NCBI RefSeq assembly: GCF_014127285.1
Contig: NZ_CP059901.1
Coordinates: forward strand, 3,782,001 to 3,846,000
DNA: 64,000 nucleotides
Direction: 5' to 3'
Source: Mumia sp. ZJ1417
Lineage (GTDB): Bacteria; Actinomycetota; Actinomycetes; Propionibacteriales; Nocardioidaceae
Numbering within the stretch: position 1 is the stretch's first letter; each line of letters begins with the position of its first letter. A model generated the notes under the pieces. The model saw only the letters and a program-made list of their open reading frames with translations. It searched no databases and was not told the DNA's origin. The translations under genes were made by a program, and so were the position numbers. Below are positions 47,911 through 56,222 of the stretch, piece by piece.

Positions 47911-49374
47911 CTAGCGTTCGGGCCGCGCTCCTCGCGACGACGCCACCGGGTACGGCCGCGGCCCGCAGACGTCGCAGCCCGCCTGCTGCTCGACCGGGAT
48001 CGCGTGCGTGCTCGGGCGGTCGCGGATCATCGCGAACGCCAGCGCCGCACCTGCGATGAGCAGCCCGACGCACACGAGCATCGCCTGGTCGAACCCCTCG
48101 TCGAAGAGCACCGGGTCCGACAGCGCTCCCCCGACGATCCCGACCAGCGGCGGCAGCGCCGCGACGGCAAGCAGCTGCGCCGTCCGCGCGACCGCGTTGT
48201 TGACTCCCGACGCGGTGCCGGCGAGGTGGTCCGGAGCGGCCGCGAGCACGGCGGTGGTCAGCGGCGACACCAGGATCGTCAGCCCGACGCCGAACACGAC
48301 CACCCCGGGGAGGACGTCGACGAGGTACGACGCGTCGCCCCCGATGCGCAGCATGAGCAGCAGGCCGACGGCCGCGACCAGCGGCCCGACCGTCATCGGG
48401 AGCCGCGGGCCGATCCGCGTCCCGAGACGTCCCGCCGCCGGCGAGAAGAGCAGCATGAGGACGGTCACCGGCAGCGTCGCGGCACCGGCGGCCAGCGGCG
48501 AGTAGCCCGCGACGACCTGCAGCTGCACCACGAGGAAGAAGAAGACGGCGCCCAGTGCCGCATACACGGCGAACGTCACGAGGTTGGCCCCCGCGAACAC
48601 GCGGTCGGCGAACAGCCCGAGCGGCACGAGCGGGTTGGCGCTGCGGTGCTCTTGCGCGACGAAGAGCAGCAGCACCACGAGCCCTGCCACCGCGATCCAC
48701 GTGGTCGAGTCGATGAGCCCGTACGTGAGCGCCGCCAGACCGCCCGCGGTGAGCACCACGCCGAGGACGTCGAAGCGCGCGGGCGCGTCGGGGTCTCGGC
48801 TCTCCGGCACGTGACGCCCGCAGATCCACACGATCGCGACCGCGAACGGGAGGTTGAGGAGGAACACCGCGCGCCAGCTCACCGCCTCGACGAGCCATCC
48901 GCCCAGCAGCGGGCCGAGCGCGGTCGCCACTCCGCCGAGCCCGGACCAGGCGCCGATCGCCGCGCCGCGGTCTTCGGGGTCGAACGACGCCGAGATGAGG
49001 GCGAGGCTGCCGGGCGTGAGCAGCGCGCCGCCGACTCCTTGGAGGAGGCGCGCCGCGATCAGCATCTCGACGTTCGGCGCGATCCCGCACAGCAGCGACG
49101 CCAGCGCGAACCAGATCACCCCGATCACGAAGACGCGGCGCCTCCCCCACCGGTCGCCGAGCGCGCCACCGAGCAGGATCAGTGAGGCGAGCGCGAGGGT
49201 GTAGCCGTTGACCACCCACTGCAGACCACCGACGTCGGCGTCCAGGTCCTCGCCGATCGTCGGCAGCGCGACGTTGACGACTGTCCCGTCGAGCATCGCC
49301 ATGCTCGATCCGAGCACGGTCGCGAGCAGCAGCCAACGCCCCGGCGCGGTGCGAAGACGAACGACGGCATCCAC
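47911..49374 (-). CDS. MFS drug exporter, DHA2 (EmrB/QacA) type, 14 helices
   Basis: 487 residues from GTG 49374. Motif D1-like LDGTVVNVALPTIGEDLDADVGGLQWVVNGYTLALASLILLGGALGDRWGRRR contains the G-x-x-x-D-R-x-G-R-R/K-x motif A. Motif C-like GGVATALGPLLGGWLVEAVSWRAVFLLNLPFAV is present. Pairs of helices continue to about residue 455, giving 14. The family exports drugs or dyes in exchange for protons. The C-terminal tail has a CDVC pair of unknown meaning. Convergent with GPP34. Confidence 0.88.
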   Translation of the reverse strand: MDAVVRLRTAPGRWLLLATVLGSSMAMLDGTVVNVALPTIGEDLDADVGGLQWVVNGYTLALASLILLGGALGDRWGRRRVFVIGVIWFALASLLCGIAPNVEMLIAARLLQGVGGALLTPGSLALISASFDPEDRGAAIGAWSGLGGVATALGPLLGGWLVEAVSWRAVFLLNLPFAVAIVWICGRHVPESRDPDAPARFDVLGVVLTAGGLAALTYGLIDSTTWIAVAGLVVLLLFVAQEHRSANPLVPLGLFADRVFAGANLVTFAVYAALGAVFFFLVVQLQVVAGYSPLAAGAATLPVTVLMLLFSPAAGRLGTRIGPRLPMTVGPLVAAVGLLLMLRIGGDASYLVDVLPGVVVFGVGLTILVSPLTTAVLAAAPDHLAGTASGVNNAVARTAQLLAVAALPPLVGIVGGALSDPVLFDEGFDQAMLVCVGLLIAGAALAFAMIRDRPSTHAIPVEQQAGCDVCGPRPYPVASSRGARPER

Positions 49375-49422
49375 CTCGTCACCGTACGCACGCTTGTGGC
49401 CCCATGGGTAAGGATGGAGCCC

Positions 49423-49968
49423 ATGACGGTACGCACGCCCGATCCCAATCCCGGTTGGCTCTCCGAGGACGACCTCGACGAGGCGCGCAAGCGCGTCCCG
49501 ATGCTGTACGTCGAGGCGGTCCCGGTCCGCATGGACCCCGACGGTCTCGTCGCCGAGATCGGACTGCTGCTGCGCGGCGCCCAGCACACCGGCACGATCG
49601 CGCGCTCGTTCGTCAGCGGCCGCGTGATGCACGGCGAGCGGGTCCGCGACGCGCTCATGCGCCACCTCGAGAAGGACCTCGGTCCCACCGCGTTCCCGGT
49701 GCTGCCGGTGAGCACGGTCCCGTTCGCGGTCACCGAGTACTTCCCCTACCCGGGCGCCTCGCAGTTCTCCGACCCGCGTCAGCACGCGGTCGCGCTGGCG
49801 TATGTCGTGCCGGTCTCAGGCGAGTGCCACCCGCGTCAGGACGCGCTGGAGATCACCTGGTTCACCCCCGCGGAGGCCGCGACCGACGCCGTTGCCGCCG
49901 AGATGGAGGGCGGACGCGGCGCGCTCCTGCGCCAGGCGCTCGGCTACCTGGGGCTGCTGGGCGGCTGA
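49423..49968 (+). CDS. Nudix-like protein (DUF4916-type) with degenerate Nudix box
   Basis: 181 residues from ATG 49423; ATG 49414 is possible. GWLSEDDLDEARKRVPMLYVEAVPVRMDPDGLVAEIGLLLR and EITWFTPAEA follow the Nudix fold. The Nudix box reads G-RVMHG-E-RVRDALM-R-HLEKDLG: the spacing is right, but the REUxEE glutamates are replaced by His, Lys and Asp, so classical diphosphate hydrolysis is unlikely. Divergent from the MFS gene. Confidence 0.75.
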   Translation: MTVRTPDPNPGWLSEDDLDEARKRVPMLYVEAVPVRMDPDGLVAEIGLLLRGAQHTGTIARSFVSGRVMHGERVRDALMRHLEKDLGPTAFPVLPVSTVPFAVTEYFPYPGASQFSDPRQHAVALAYVVPVSGECHPRQDALEITWFTPAEAATDAVAAEMEGGRGALLRQALGYLGLLGG

Positions 49969-49970
49969 CC

Positions 49971-50098
49971 GCCGGTCGAGCCTGGCTCCCCGCCGGTCGA
50001 GCCTGTCGAGACCCGCCCACGCCCCCGCCGGTCGAGACCCACTCCCGCCGGTCGAGCCTGTCGAGACCCGCCCGCCGCCGGTCGAGCCTGTCGAGACC
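49971..50098. repeat. Cluster of CCGGTCGAGCCTGTCGAGACC repeats
   Basis: Full copies of CGCCGGTCGAGCCTGTCGAGACC lie at 49991-50013, 50046-50068 and 50076-50098; partial copies start at 49971 and 50026. They occupy the whole gap between the Nudix-like gene and gdx. The last abuts the gdx stop. Each unit has short internal symmetry (GGTC/GACC), so transcripts could fold into small hairpins and act as a terminator. Confidence 0.85.
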
Positions 50099-50413
50099 TC
50101 AGTGCACGACCTTCAGGCCGACGACCCCTCCGATGATCATCGCGAGGAAGAGGACGCGCAGCGCGGAGACGGGCTCGGCGCCCGTCACCATCGCGTACGC
50201 CACGGTGAGGGAGGCGCCGATGCCCACCCACACGGCGTACGCGGTCCCGGTCGGGAGGCTGCGCATCGCGTAGGCGAGACCGACCATGCTGAGCACGACG
50301 GTGATGCCGAAGACGACGGTGGGGACGACTCGGGTGAGGCCGTCGGAGCGTCCGAGCGCGGTGGCCCAGACGGCTTCGAGGATGCCGGAGATGATGAGGA
50401 CGAGCCATGACAT
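50099..50413 (-). CDS. gdx: SMR-family guanidinium exporter (Gdx/SugE type)
   Basis: 104 residues from ATG 50413 with an AAGGAG ribosome site. Four transmembrane helices; SGILEAVWATALGRSDGLTRVVPTVVFG has the Glu in helix 1 that carries the proton and substrate. LPTGTAYAVWVGIGASLTVAYAMVTGAEPVSALRVL is the Gdx-type helix 3 region. A guanidine-III riboswitch upstream (50443-50486) argues for guanidinium export over general drug export. Confidence 0.93.
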   Translation of the reverse strand: MSWLVLIISGILEAVWATALGRSDGLTRVVPTVVFGITVVLSMVGLAYAMRSLPTGTAYAVWVGIGASLTVAYAMVTGAEPVSALRVLFLAMIIGGVVGLKVVH

Positions 50414-50442
50414 GGCGAGCTCCTTGATCGCGGACGAGTCGG

Positions 50443-50486
50443 TCGCGACGTCTTCGCTTCACCGGGTACGTCACCCTCGTCCGGGG
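50443..50486 (-). ncRNA. Guanidine-III (ykkC-III) riboswitch
   Basis: Read towards gdx, the segments are CCGGACGAGG, then GTGACGTACCCGGT, then GAAGACGTCGC. They match in order the published Thermobifida guanidine-III riboswitch (CCGGACGAGG, GUACCCGGU, AAGACGGCGC), which folds into a pseudoknot. It ends about 30 nt before ATG 50413. It should release expression of the exporter when guanidine is bound. Confidence 0.82.
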
Positions 50487-50534
50487 CCTCACGGCCGCCC
50501 CCACTCTACGCGAGCAGCACACGCCGTACGATTT

Positions 50535-50566
50535 CCATATCGTGAGATCGGAGTCTCAACATATGG
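50535..50566. promoter_or_regulatory. Long inverted repeat over the start of the MFS gene
   Basis: CCATAT (50535-50540) and ATATGG (50561-50566) form the outer arms; TGAGA (50543-50547) and TCTCA (50554-50558) the inner ones. The GGAG ribosome site (50550-50553) is in the loop, 9 nt before ATG 50563, which is inside the right arm. It can be a DNA operator, an RNA hairpin controlling translation, or both. Confidence 0.6.
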
Positions 50567-51768
50567 ATGCGCCTGCAGCCGCGCCGTCCCGGATCACGGC
50601 ACGCCACTGGCTGATGCTCGGCGTCGCCACCTTCGCCCAGGCGGCGGGCGCCTGCTTCGCTCACGGCGTCGCGTTCCTCATCCCCGCACTCCAGGACCGC
50701 GAACACTCGCTCACCACCGCCGGGGCCGTCGCCGCGATGCCGCTTGTCGGGACGATGCTCACGCTGGTCGCGTGGGGCGCGATCGCCGACCGGTACGGGG
50801 AGCGCGTCGTCCTCGTCGGCGGCACCCTCGGCACCGCGGCGGCAGGTGCGGTCGCGGTCGTCGTCGCCGATCGCCTCGTCCCGCTGTGCCTGGCGCTCCT
50901 CGTCGCCGGGATGCTCGCGGCGAGCACCTCGGCGGCATCGGGTCGCGTGGTCGCGGGGTGGTTCCCCGCGCACCGCCGTGGCCTCGCAATGGGGATCCGT
51001 CAGATGGCGCAGCCGCTCGGTGTCGGGCTCGCTGCCGCGACAATGGCTCCGCTCGCGGCCGGCGCCGGGCTCGGCGCTGCCTTGTGGGTCCCCGTCGCCG
51101 CCGCCGCGATCGCGGGCGTCGCGTGCGCCACGGCCGTCACCGACCCGCCCCGTCCGAGCCGTGCGACCGCCCAGGCGTCCGGCCACCTCAGCCACCCGTA
51201 CACGAGCCCGTATCTCCCCCGCATCCACCTCGCCTCGATGCTGCTGGTCGTCCCCCAGTTCACGGTCTGGACGTTCGCGCTCGTCTGGCTCGTCGGCGAC
51301 CTCGGCTGGTCACCGGGCGCGGCGGGCGGCCTGGTCGCCGCGACCCAGCTCCTCGGCGCACTGGGCCGGATCGGCGCCGGACAGGTCTCCGACCTCGTCG
51401 CCAGCCGCCTGCGTCCGATGCGCTGGGTCGCGGTCGCGGCTGCCGTCACGATGGCAGGGCTGGCGGTGACCGACCGGCTCGGCTGGGATGCCGTCGCCGT
51501 CGCGCTGCTGGTCGTCGCGACGGTGGTGACGGTCGCCGACAACGGGCTCGCGTTCACGGCCATCGCCGAGCGGGCCGGCCCGTACTGGTCGGGTCGTGCG
51601 CTCGGCGTCCAGAACACCGGCCAGTACCTCGCGGCGGCCGCCGTACCTCCGGTCCTCGGAGCCGTGGCGACAGCGGCCGGGTTCCCCGTGATGTTCGCCC
51701 TGGTCGCACTGTTCCCGGTCGTCGCGGCACCGCTCGTACCGGCCAAAGAGGAGCGCCCGCTCACGTGA
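50563..51768 (+). CDS. MFS transporter, 12 helices
   Basis: 401 residues from ATG 50563 (RBS GGAG); GTG 50542 is in frame but less supported. GVATFAQAAGACFAHGVAFLIPAL is helix 1, and LVAWGAIADRYGERVVLVGG is motif A (G-x-x-x-D-R-x-G-x-R/K). MGIRQMAQPLGVGLAAATMAPLAAG is the region of motif C. The substrate is unknown; there are hints of metabolite or drug transport from its resemblance to CynX/NarK-like permeases. The palindrome over its start suggests a dedicated regulator. Confidence 0.85.
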   Translation: MDAPAAAPSRITARHWLMLGVATFAQAAGACFAHGVAFLIPALQDREHSLTTAGAVAAMPLVGTMLTLVAWGAIADRYGERVVLVGGTLGTAAAGAVAVVVADRLVPLCLALLVAGMLAASTSAASGRVVAGWFPAHRRGLAMGIRQMAQPLGVGLAAATMAPLAAGAGLGAALWVPVAAAAIAGVACATAVTDPPRPSRATAQASGHLSHPYTSPYLPRIHLASMLLVVPQFTVWTFALVWLVGDLGWSPGAAGGLVAATQLLGALGRIGAGQVSDLVASRLRPMRWVAVAAAVTMAGLAVTDRLGWDAVAVALLVVATVVTVADNGLAFTAIAERAGPYWSGRALGVQNTGQYLAAAAVPPVLGAVATAAGFPVMFALVALFPVVAAPLVPAKEERPLT

Positions 51769-51794
51769 CCCTCCCCGCCAGGGAGACACAAGAT

Positions 51795-51809
51795 GTTACC
51801 GACGGGTAG
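51795..51809 (+). promoter_or_regulatory. GTTACCGACGGGTAG element upstream of etfD
   Basis: The semi-palindrome TACC-CGACG-like GGTA lies about 84 nt before ATG 51893. Very similar sequence is at 63966-63980 (GTTACCGGCGAGTAG) and 63990-64000. It may be the operator of a fatty-acid-responsive regulator (inference). The rest of the spacer (51769-51892) holds the promoter but no clear boxes. Confidence 0.45.
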
Positions 51810-51892
51810 TGTTTGGATAGCCTCACCCGTAGGAGCGCCATCACCTCGGGCTAAAGTTCGCTTGACTGGAGATCTCTCGGCAGGAGAAGAGC

Positions 51893-54274
51893 ATGCAGGT
51901 CGTCGCGATCATCGTGTCGCTGGCCATCACCGCCGTCGCCGTCGCGCTCGCCGCCAAGGCGGTCACGCAGATGGTGCGCGTCGTACGGATGGGTGGGCCC
52001 ACGCCTGGCACGCGCACCGACGACAAGGGCGCGCGCTGGAAGAACATGTTGGTCGAGACCATCGGCCACACCCGGATGCTCCAGTGGCACTGGATCGGCA
52101 TCATGCACTGGTTCGTGTTCGCGGGCTTCATCCTGCTGAGCTCGATGGTCGCCGCGGCCTACTTCCAGGTCTTCGACGCCCACGCCGTGCTTCCGATCAT
52201 CGGGCACTGGGTCGTCTACCAGTGGGTCGCCGACCTGTTCTCCTGGCTGACGCTGATCGGCATCCTCTATCTGATCTTCGTCCGGCAGCGCAACAAGCCC
52301 AACGCGCTCGGACGCAAGTCGCGCTTCTTCGGCTCGACGTTCTGGCAGGCGTACTTCGTCGAGGCCGTGATCCTTGCCGTGGTGGTCTGCGGCTTCCTGC
52401 TGCGCGGCCTCGAGTACGCGCTGTTCTCGCACGACGCCCCCTCCGACGCGACGTTCGTGCAATTCCCCGGCACGTTCTGGCTCGGCGAGATCTTCTCCGG
52501 CATGTCGGCCAGCGCCCTCGAGACGACCATCTACGCCGTCGCGATGGTCAAGATCGTCATCTCGATGACCTGGCTCATCACGATCTCGCTCAACATCACG
52601 ATGGGCGTCGCCTGGCACCGTTTCACCGCGTGGTTCAACATCTGGTTCAAGCGCGAGTCCTCGGGCCGTACGGCACTGGGCGCGCTGCAGCCGATCTACA
52701 TCAAGGGCGAGCCGCTCGACCTCGAGAAGATGGAGGACCTCGAGGAGGAGGACTTCAACAAGCTCGGCGTCGGCGCGGTCGAGGACTTCTCCTGGAAGGG
52801 CATCCTCGACTTCACGACGTGCACCGAGTGTGGCCGCTGCCAGAGCCAGTGCCCCGCCTGGAACACCGACAAGCCGCTGTCGCCCAAGCTGCTCATGATG
52901 GGCCTGCGCGAGCACGCGTACGCGAAGTCCCCGTACGTCCTCGCCGGCGAGGACGGCCGCGAGGGTCTGCCCGAAGAGGTCGTCAAGGAGGGCGAGCGCC
53001 CACTGATCGGCGACGAGTCGATGTACGGCGTGATCGACCCCGACGTCCTGTGGTCGTGCACCAACTGCGGCGCGTGCGTCCAGCAGTGCCCGGTCGACAT
53101 CGAGCACGTCGACCACATCGTCGACATGCGCCGCTACCAGGTGCTCGTCGAGTCCAACTTCCCCACCGAGCTCAACAACATCTTCAAGGGCCTCGAGCGC
53201 AAGGGGAACCCTTGGGGCATGTCGCCCAAGAACCGCATGGACTGGGCGAAGGACCTCGACTTCGAGGTCAAGCAGGTCGGTGTCGACGTCGAGGACCTCG
53301 ACGAGGTCGACTGGCTGTTCTGGGTCGGCTGCGCCGGCGCGTACGAGGACCGCGCCAAGAAGACGACGCAAGCGGTCGCCGAGCTGCTCGACACCGCGGG
53401 CGTGACCTTCGCGGTGCTCGGCGACGGCGAGACCTGCACCGGTGACCCGGCGCGCCGGGCGGGCAACGAGATCGTCTTCGCCCAGCTCGCCATGCAGAAC
53501 GCCGAGGTCTTCAAGGAGACCAAGGTCAAGAAGGTCGTCTCGACCTGTGCGCACTGCTTCAACACGCTCAAGAACGAGTACGCCGAGTTCGGCGTCGAGC
53601 TCGAGGTCGTCCACCACACGCAGCTGCTCAACCGCCTCGTGCGCGAGGGCAGGCTGACTCCGGTGGCGCCGACCGCGGGCGCCGTGGGCGGCAAGACGAT
53701 CACCTACCACGACCCGTGCTTCCTCGGCCGCCACAACCAGGTGTACGAGGCGCCGCGCGAGCTGCTCAGCGTCATCCCGAACGCCGAGTTCAAGGAGATG
53801 CCGCGCAACTCCGAGCGCTCGTTCTGCTGCGGTGCCGGCGGCGCCCGGATGTGGATGGAGGAGACGCTCGGCGAGCGCATCAACCTCAACCGCACCCAGG
53901 AGGCCATCGACACTGGGGCCGACCAGATCGCGGTCGGTTGCCCATTCTGCCGGGTGATGCTCGCCGACGGCCTGACGGCCAAGCAGGCCGACGGTGACGC
54001 CCGCGAGGAGGTCGAGGTCCTCGACGTCGCGCAACTGTTGCTCGCCGGCGTCAAGCGCGGCTCGGATGCCGCAGCGGCGACCGAGCCAGGCCCGGACGCG
54101 ACTGCCGCCGATGCCGGGATGGCCGCGACCGCGACCGCGGTGCTGGAGCGCCCCGAGGGGCGGGGTGAGGAGCTCGACGCGCCCCAGGCCGGCACGGCTG
54201 CCGAGAACGCGGCGATCGCCGAGGAGTCCAACGTCCACGTCGACGACGAGGGCCACGGTCACCCGAAGGCCTGA
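51893..54274 (+). CDS. etfD: EtfD-like membrane iron-sulfur electron-transfer protein
   Basis: 793 residues from ATG 51893. The first 250 residues are a membrane cytochrome b-like part with helices near 1-20, 65-90, 110-130, 165-185 and 225-250 and several His (HWIGIMHWF). Two 4Fe-4S sites follow: CTECGRCQSQCPAW and CTNCGACVQQCPVDI. Then CCG domains: CAGAYED, STCAHCFNTLKNEY, HDPCFLGRHN and SFCCGAGGARMWME. This is the Rv0338c/EtfD type, which passes electrons from ETF (acyl-CoA dehydrogenases) to menaquinone. A 65-residue Ala/Glu-rich tail ends in HGHP. Confidence 0.9.
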   Translation: MQVVAIIVSLAITAVAVALAAKAVTQMVRVVRMGGPTPGTRTDDKGARWKNMLVETIGHTRMLQWHWIGIMHWFVFAGFILLSSMVAAAYFQVFDAHAVLPIIGHWVVYQWVADLFSWLTLIGILYLIFVRQRNKPNALGRKSRFFGSTFWQAYFVEAVILAVVVCGFLLRGLEYALFSHDAPSDATFVQFPGTFWLGEIFSGMSASALETTIYAVAMVKIVISMTWLITISLNITMGVAWHRFTAWFNIWFKRESSGRTALGALQPIYIKGEPLDLEKMEDLEEEDFNKLGVGAVEDFSWKGILDFTTCTECGRCQSQCPAWNTDKPLSPKLLMMGLREHAYAKSPYVLAGEDGREGLPEEVVKEGERPLIGDESMYGVIDPDVLWSCTNCGACVQQCPVDIEHVDHIVDMRRYQVLVESNFPTELNNIFKGLERKGNPWGMSPKNRMDWAKDLDFEVKQVGVDVEDLDEVDWLFWVGCAGAYEDRAKKTTQAVAELLDTAGVTFAVLGDGETCTGDPARRAGNEIVFAQLAMQNAEVFKETKVKKVVSTCAHCFNTLKNEYAEFGVELEVVHHTQLLNRLVREGRLTPVAPTAGAVGGKTITYHDPCFLGRHNQVYEAPRELLSVIPNAEFKEMPRNSERSFCCGAGGARMWMEETLGERINLNRTQEAIDTGADQIAVGCPFCRVMLADGLTAKQADGDAREEVEVLDVAQLLLAGVKRGSDAAAATEPGPDATAADAGMAATATAVLERPEGRGEELDAPQAGTAAENAAIAEESNVHVDDEGHGHPKA

Positions 54275-54308
54275 TCTCCTTCACGGCCCGCGCAACGCGT
54301 GCACGAAC

Positions 54309-54349
54309 GATGAGGGGTTCCGCCCATCTGCTGGGCGGAACCCCTCATC
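54309..54349. terminator. Bidirectional terminator hairpin after etfD
   Basis: Perfect 18-bp arms (54309-54326, 54332-54349; GATGAGGGGTTCCGCCCA) with a 5-nt loop, then TTTG. It lies between the convergent etfD and ABC permease genes and can stop both. Confidence 0.9.
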
Positions 54350-54367
54350 TTTGTCACCGGGCCAGGC

Positions 54368-55186
54368 TCAGGCGTCGCGTCGGCGCAGCGAGACCGCGGC
54401 CAGCGTCATCAGCACCGCGATCTGACCGGCGAAGATCGCGAAGCTCGGCCACGGGTCCAGCAGGTTCGGGTTGAACGACACCGGCGTCGCGATCACCGCT
54501 CCGGCGTTGCCCGGCATGACACGCTCGAGGAACAGGCCGAAGTCGCCAGGGATCAGCGCGACCATGTTGCTCACCACGAAACAGACGGCGATGGTGATCG
54601 TGATCGCCGCCGCCGTGTGCCGCAGCAGCGTCCCGACGGCGACCGCAAGCAGGCCGAGGCCGGCCATGTAGAGACCGCTGCCGTACATCGACCGCAGCAC
54701 GTCACCCTCGAGCGCCATGCCGATGCCCTCACGGTCGAGGAAGTAGTTGCCCCCGAAGTAGCCGATCAGAGCCGTCGCCGTGCCCACCACGAACAGAAGA
54801 CCCGCGACCAGCAGCGACTTCGCGGCCAGGACGCGCCCCCGTCGCGGGACCGCGGCGAACGTCGCCCGGATCATCCCCGTGCCGTACTCGCTCGTCACCG
54901 CGAGCACCCCGAGCACGATGGCCGTGATCTGCGCGATCATCATGCCCCAGGTGATGAAGGCACCGGGCGACTCGTCGGCGTCCGCGCTGGCGAGCCAGTC
55001 GGCGTTGCCCCAGCACATCACGATCGTGAGTCCTGCGCCGAGACCGACCAGCGCGGCGATCGTCCACCACGTCGAGCGGACCGAGCGCAGCTTGATCCAC
55101 TCGGCGTTCAGCACCTGGGGGAAGCCCTGACGGGCCACTGTGTCCTCCGTGGCCACCGCCACGGCCGTGGTCGCTGCCGTGCTCAT
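54368..55186 (-). CDS. ABC-2 type transporter permease
   Basis: 272 residues from ATG 55186, overlapping the stop of its ATPase (ATGA). An N-terminal amphipathic segment (VLNAEWIKLRSVRSTWWTIAALVGLGAGLTIV) is typical of ABC-2 permeases. About six transmembrane helices follow, with SEYGTGMIRATFAAVPRRGRVLAAKSLLVAGLLFVVGTATALIGY. It pairs with the adjacent ATPase as an exporter; substrate unknown, drug or peptide resistance being common. Confidence 0.87.
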   Translation of the reverse strand: MSTAATTAVAVATEDTVARQGFPQVLNAEWIKLRSVRSTWWTIAALVGLGAGLTIVMCWGNADWLASADADESPGAFITWGMMIAQITAIVLGVLAVTSEYGTGMIRATFAAVPRRGRVLAAKSLLVAGLLFVVGTATALIGYFGGNYFLDREGIGMALEGDVLRSMYGSGLYMAGLGLLAVAVGTLLRHTAAAITITIAVCFVVSNMVALIPGDFGLFLERVMPGNAGAVIATPVSFNPNLLDPWPSFAIFAGQIAVLMTLAAVSLRRRDA

Positions 55187-56103
55187 GCCGCCACCTCCTC
55201 GCGGGTCTTCGACGCGTACTCGACGTGAGAGGCGGTGAGGGTCATGAACGCGTCCTCCAGCGAGGACCGGACCAGTGCCAGCTCGTGCAGGGCCAGCCCC
55301 TGCGCGTGGACGAGGTCGCCGATCGCTGCGGCGTCGATCCCCTGGACGTGGAGCGCGTCGTCGACCGCGGCGACGTCGGCTCCCGCACGCTCGAGCAGCG
55401 CACCGACCTCGGCACGTGCGGGCGACTTGACCCGCACGTACGAGGTGGCGTGCCTCGCGATGAAGTCCTCCGTCGAGCAGTCGGCGAGGATCTGGCCCCG
55501 CCCGATGACCAGGAGGTGGTCCGCGGTGAGCGCCATCTCCGCCATGAGGTGGCTCGAGATGAACACGGTCCTTCCCTCGTCGGCCAGGCGGCGCGCGAGC
55601 GAGCGCACCCAACGGATGCCCTCCGGGTCCAGGCCGTTGACAGGCTCGTCGAGCACGACGACCGGGGGATCCCCGATGAGGGCGGCGGCGATGCCGAGCC
55701 GCTGGCCCATGCCGAGCGAGTAACGACCGGCACGCTGGCCGGCGACGTTCTCGAGCCCGACGAGCTCGAGCACCTCACCGACGCGGGCGGCGGGGATGCC
55801 GTTGCTCGCCGCGAGCCAGCGCAGGTGGTCGCGGGCCGAGCGTCCCGGATGGAACCCCTGGGCCTCGACGAGCGCACCGATCGAGCGCAGCGGCGCGCGC
55901 GACGTCAGGTGTCGGTGGCCGTTAACCGTCACCGAGCCCGCCGTCGGGGCATCGAGGCCGAGGATCATCCGCATGGTGGTCGACTTGCCAGCGCCGTTGG
56001 GCCCGAGGAATCCGGTGACCTTGCCGGGCTTGACCGTGAAGTCGATCGCATCGACAGCGGTCTTGTCTCCGAACGTCTTGGTGAGTGCCTGGGCGCGGAT
56101 CAT
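55183..56103 (-). CDS. ABC transporter ATP-binding protein
   Basis: 306 residues from ATG 56103. Walker A GPNGAGKSTTMRMILGL, Q-loop near VEAQGFHPGRSARDHL, signature YSLGMGQRLGIAAALIG (LSGGQ replaced by YSLGM, usual in this drug-export group), Walker B VVVLDEPVNGLDPEGIRW and switch His in FISSHLMAEM. The 80-residue C-terminal domain is typical of DrrA/CcmA-like ATPases. It forms a two-gene operon with the permease. The spacer 56104-56222 shows no clear sites. Confidence 0.9.
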   Translation of the reverse strand: MIRAQALTKTFGDKTAVDAIDFTVKPGKVTGFLGPNGAGKSTTMRMILGLDAPTAGSVTVNGHRHLTSRAPLRSIGALVEAQGFHPGRSARDHLRWLAASNGIPAARVGEVLELVGLENVAGQRAGRYSLGMGQRLGIAAALIGDPPVVVLDEPVNGLDPEGIRWVRSLARRLADEGRTVFISSHLMAEMALTADHLLVIGRGQILADCSTEDFIARHATSYVRVKSPARAEVGALLERAGADVAAVDDALHVQGIDAAAIGDLVHAQGLALHELALVRSSLEDAFMTLTASHVEYASKTREEVAA

Positions 56104-56222
56104 ACGATCGCCGCCCGGATGCCTGAGGTATCCATGAGACCACCGTGCCCGGGCCTGATCGCCCCCGACATCAGGGAATGACCCCGGTACGGCCCTGACC
56201 CGACCCCGAACCGATCCCCGCC

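Noticed and set aside
51851-54262. 803-codon minus-strand open frame
   Set aside because: It lies antisense across etfD, which has complete Fe-S motifs; the frame is a GC artefact.
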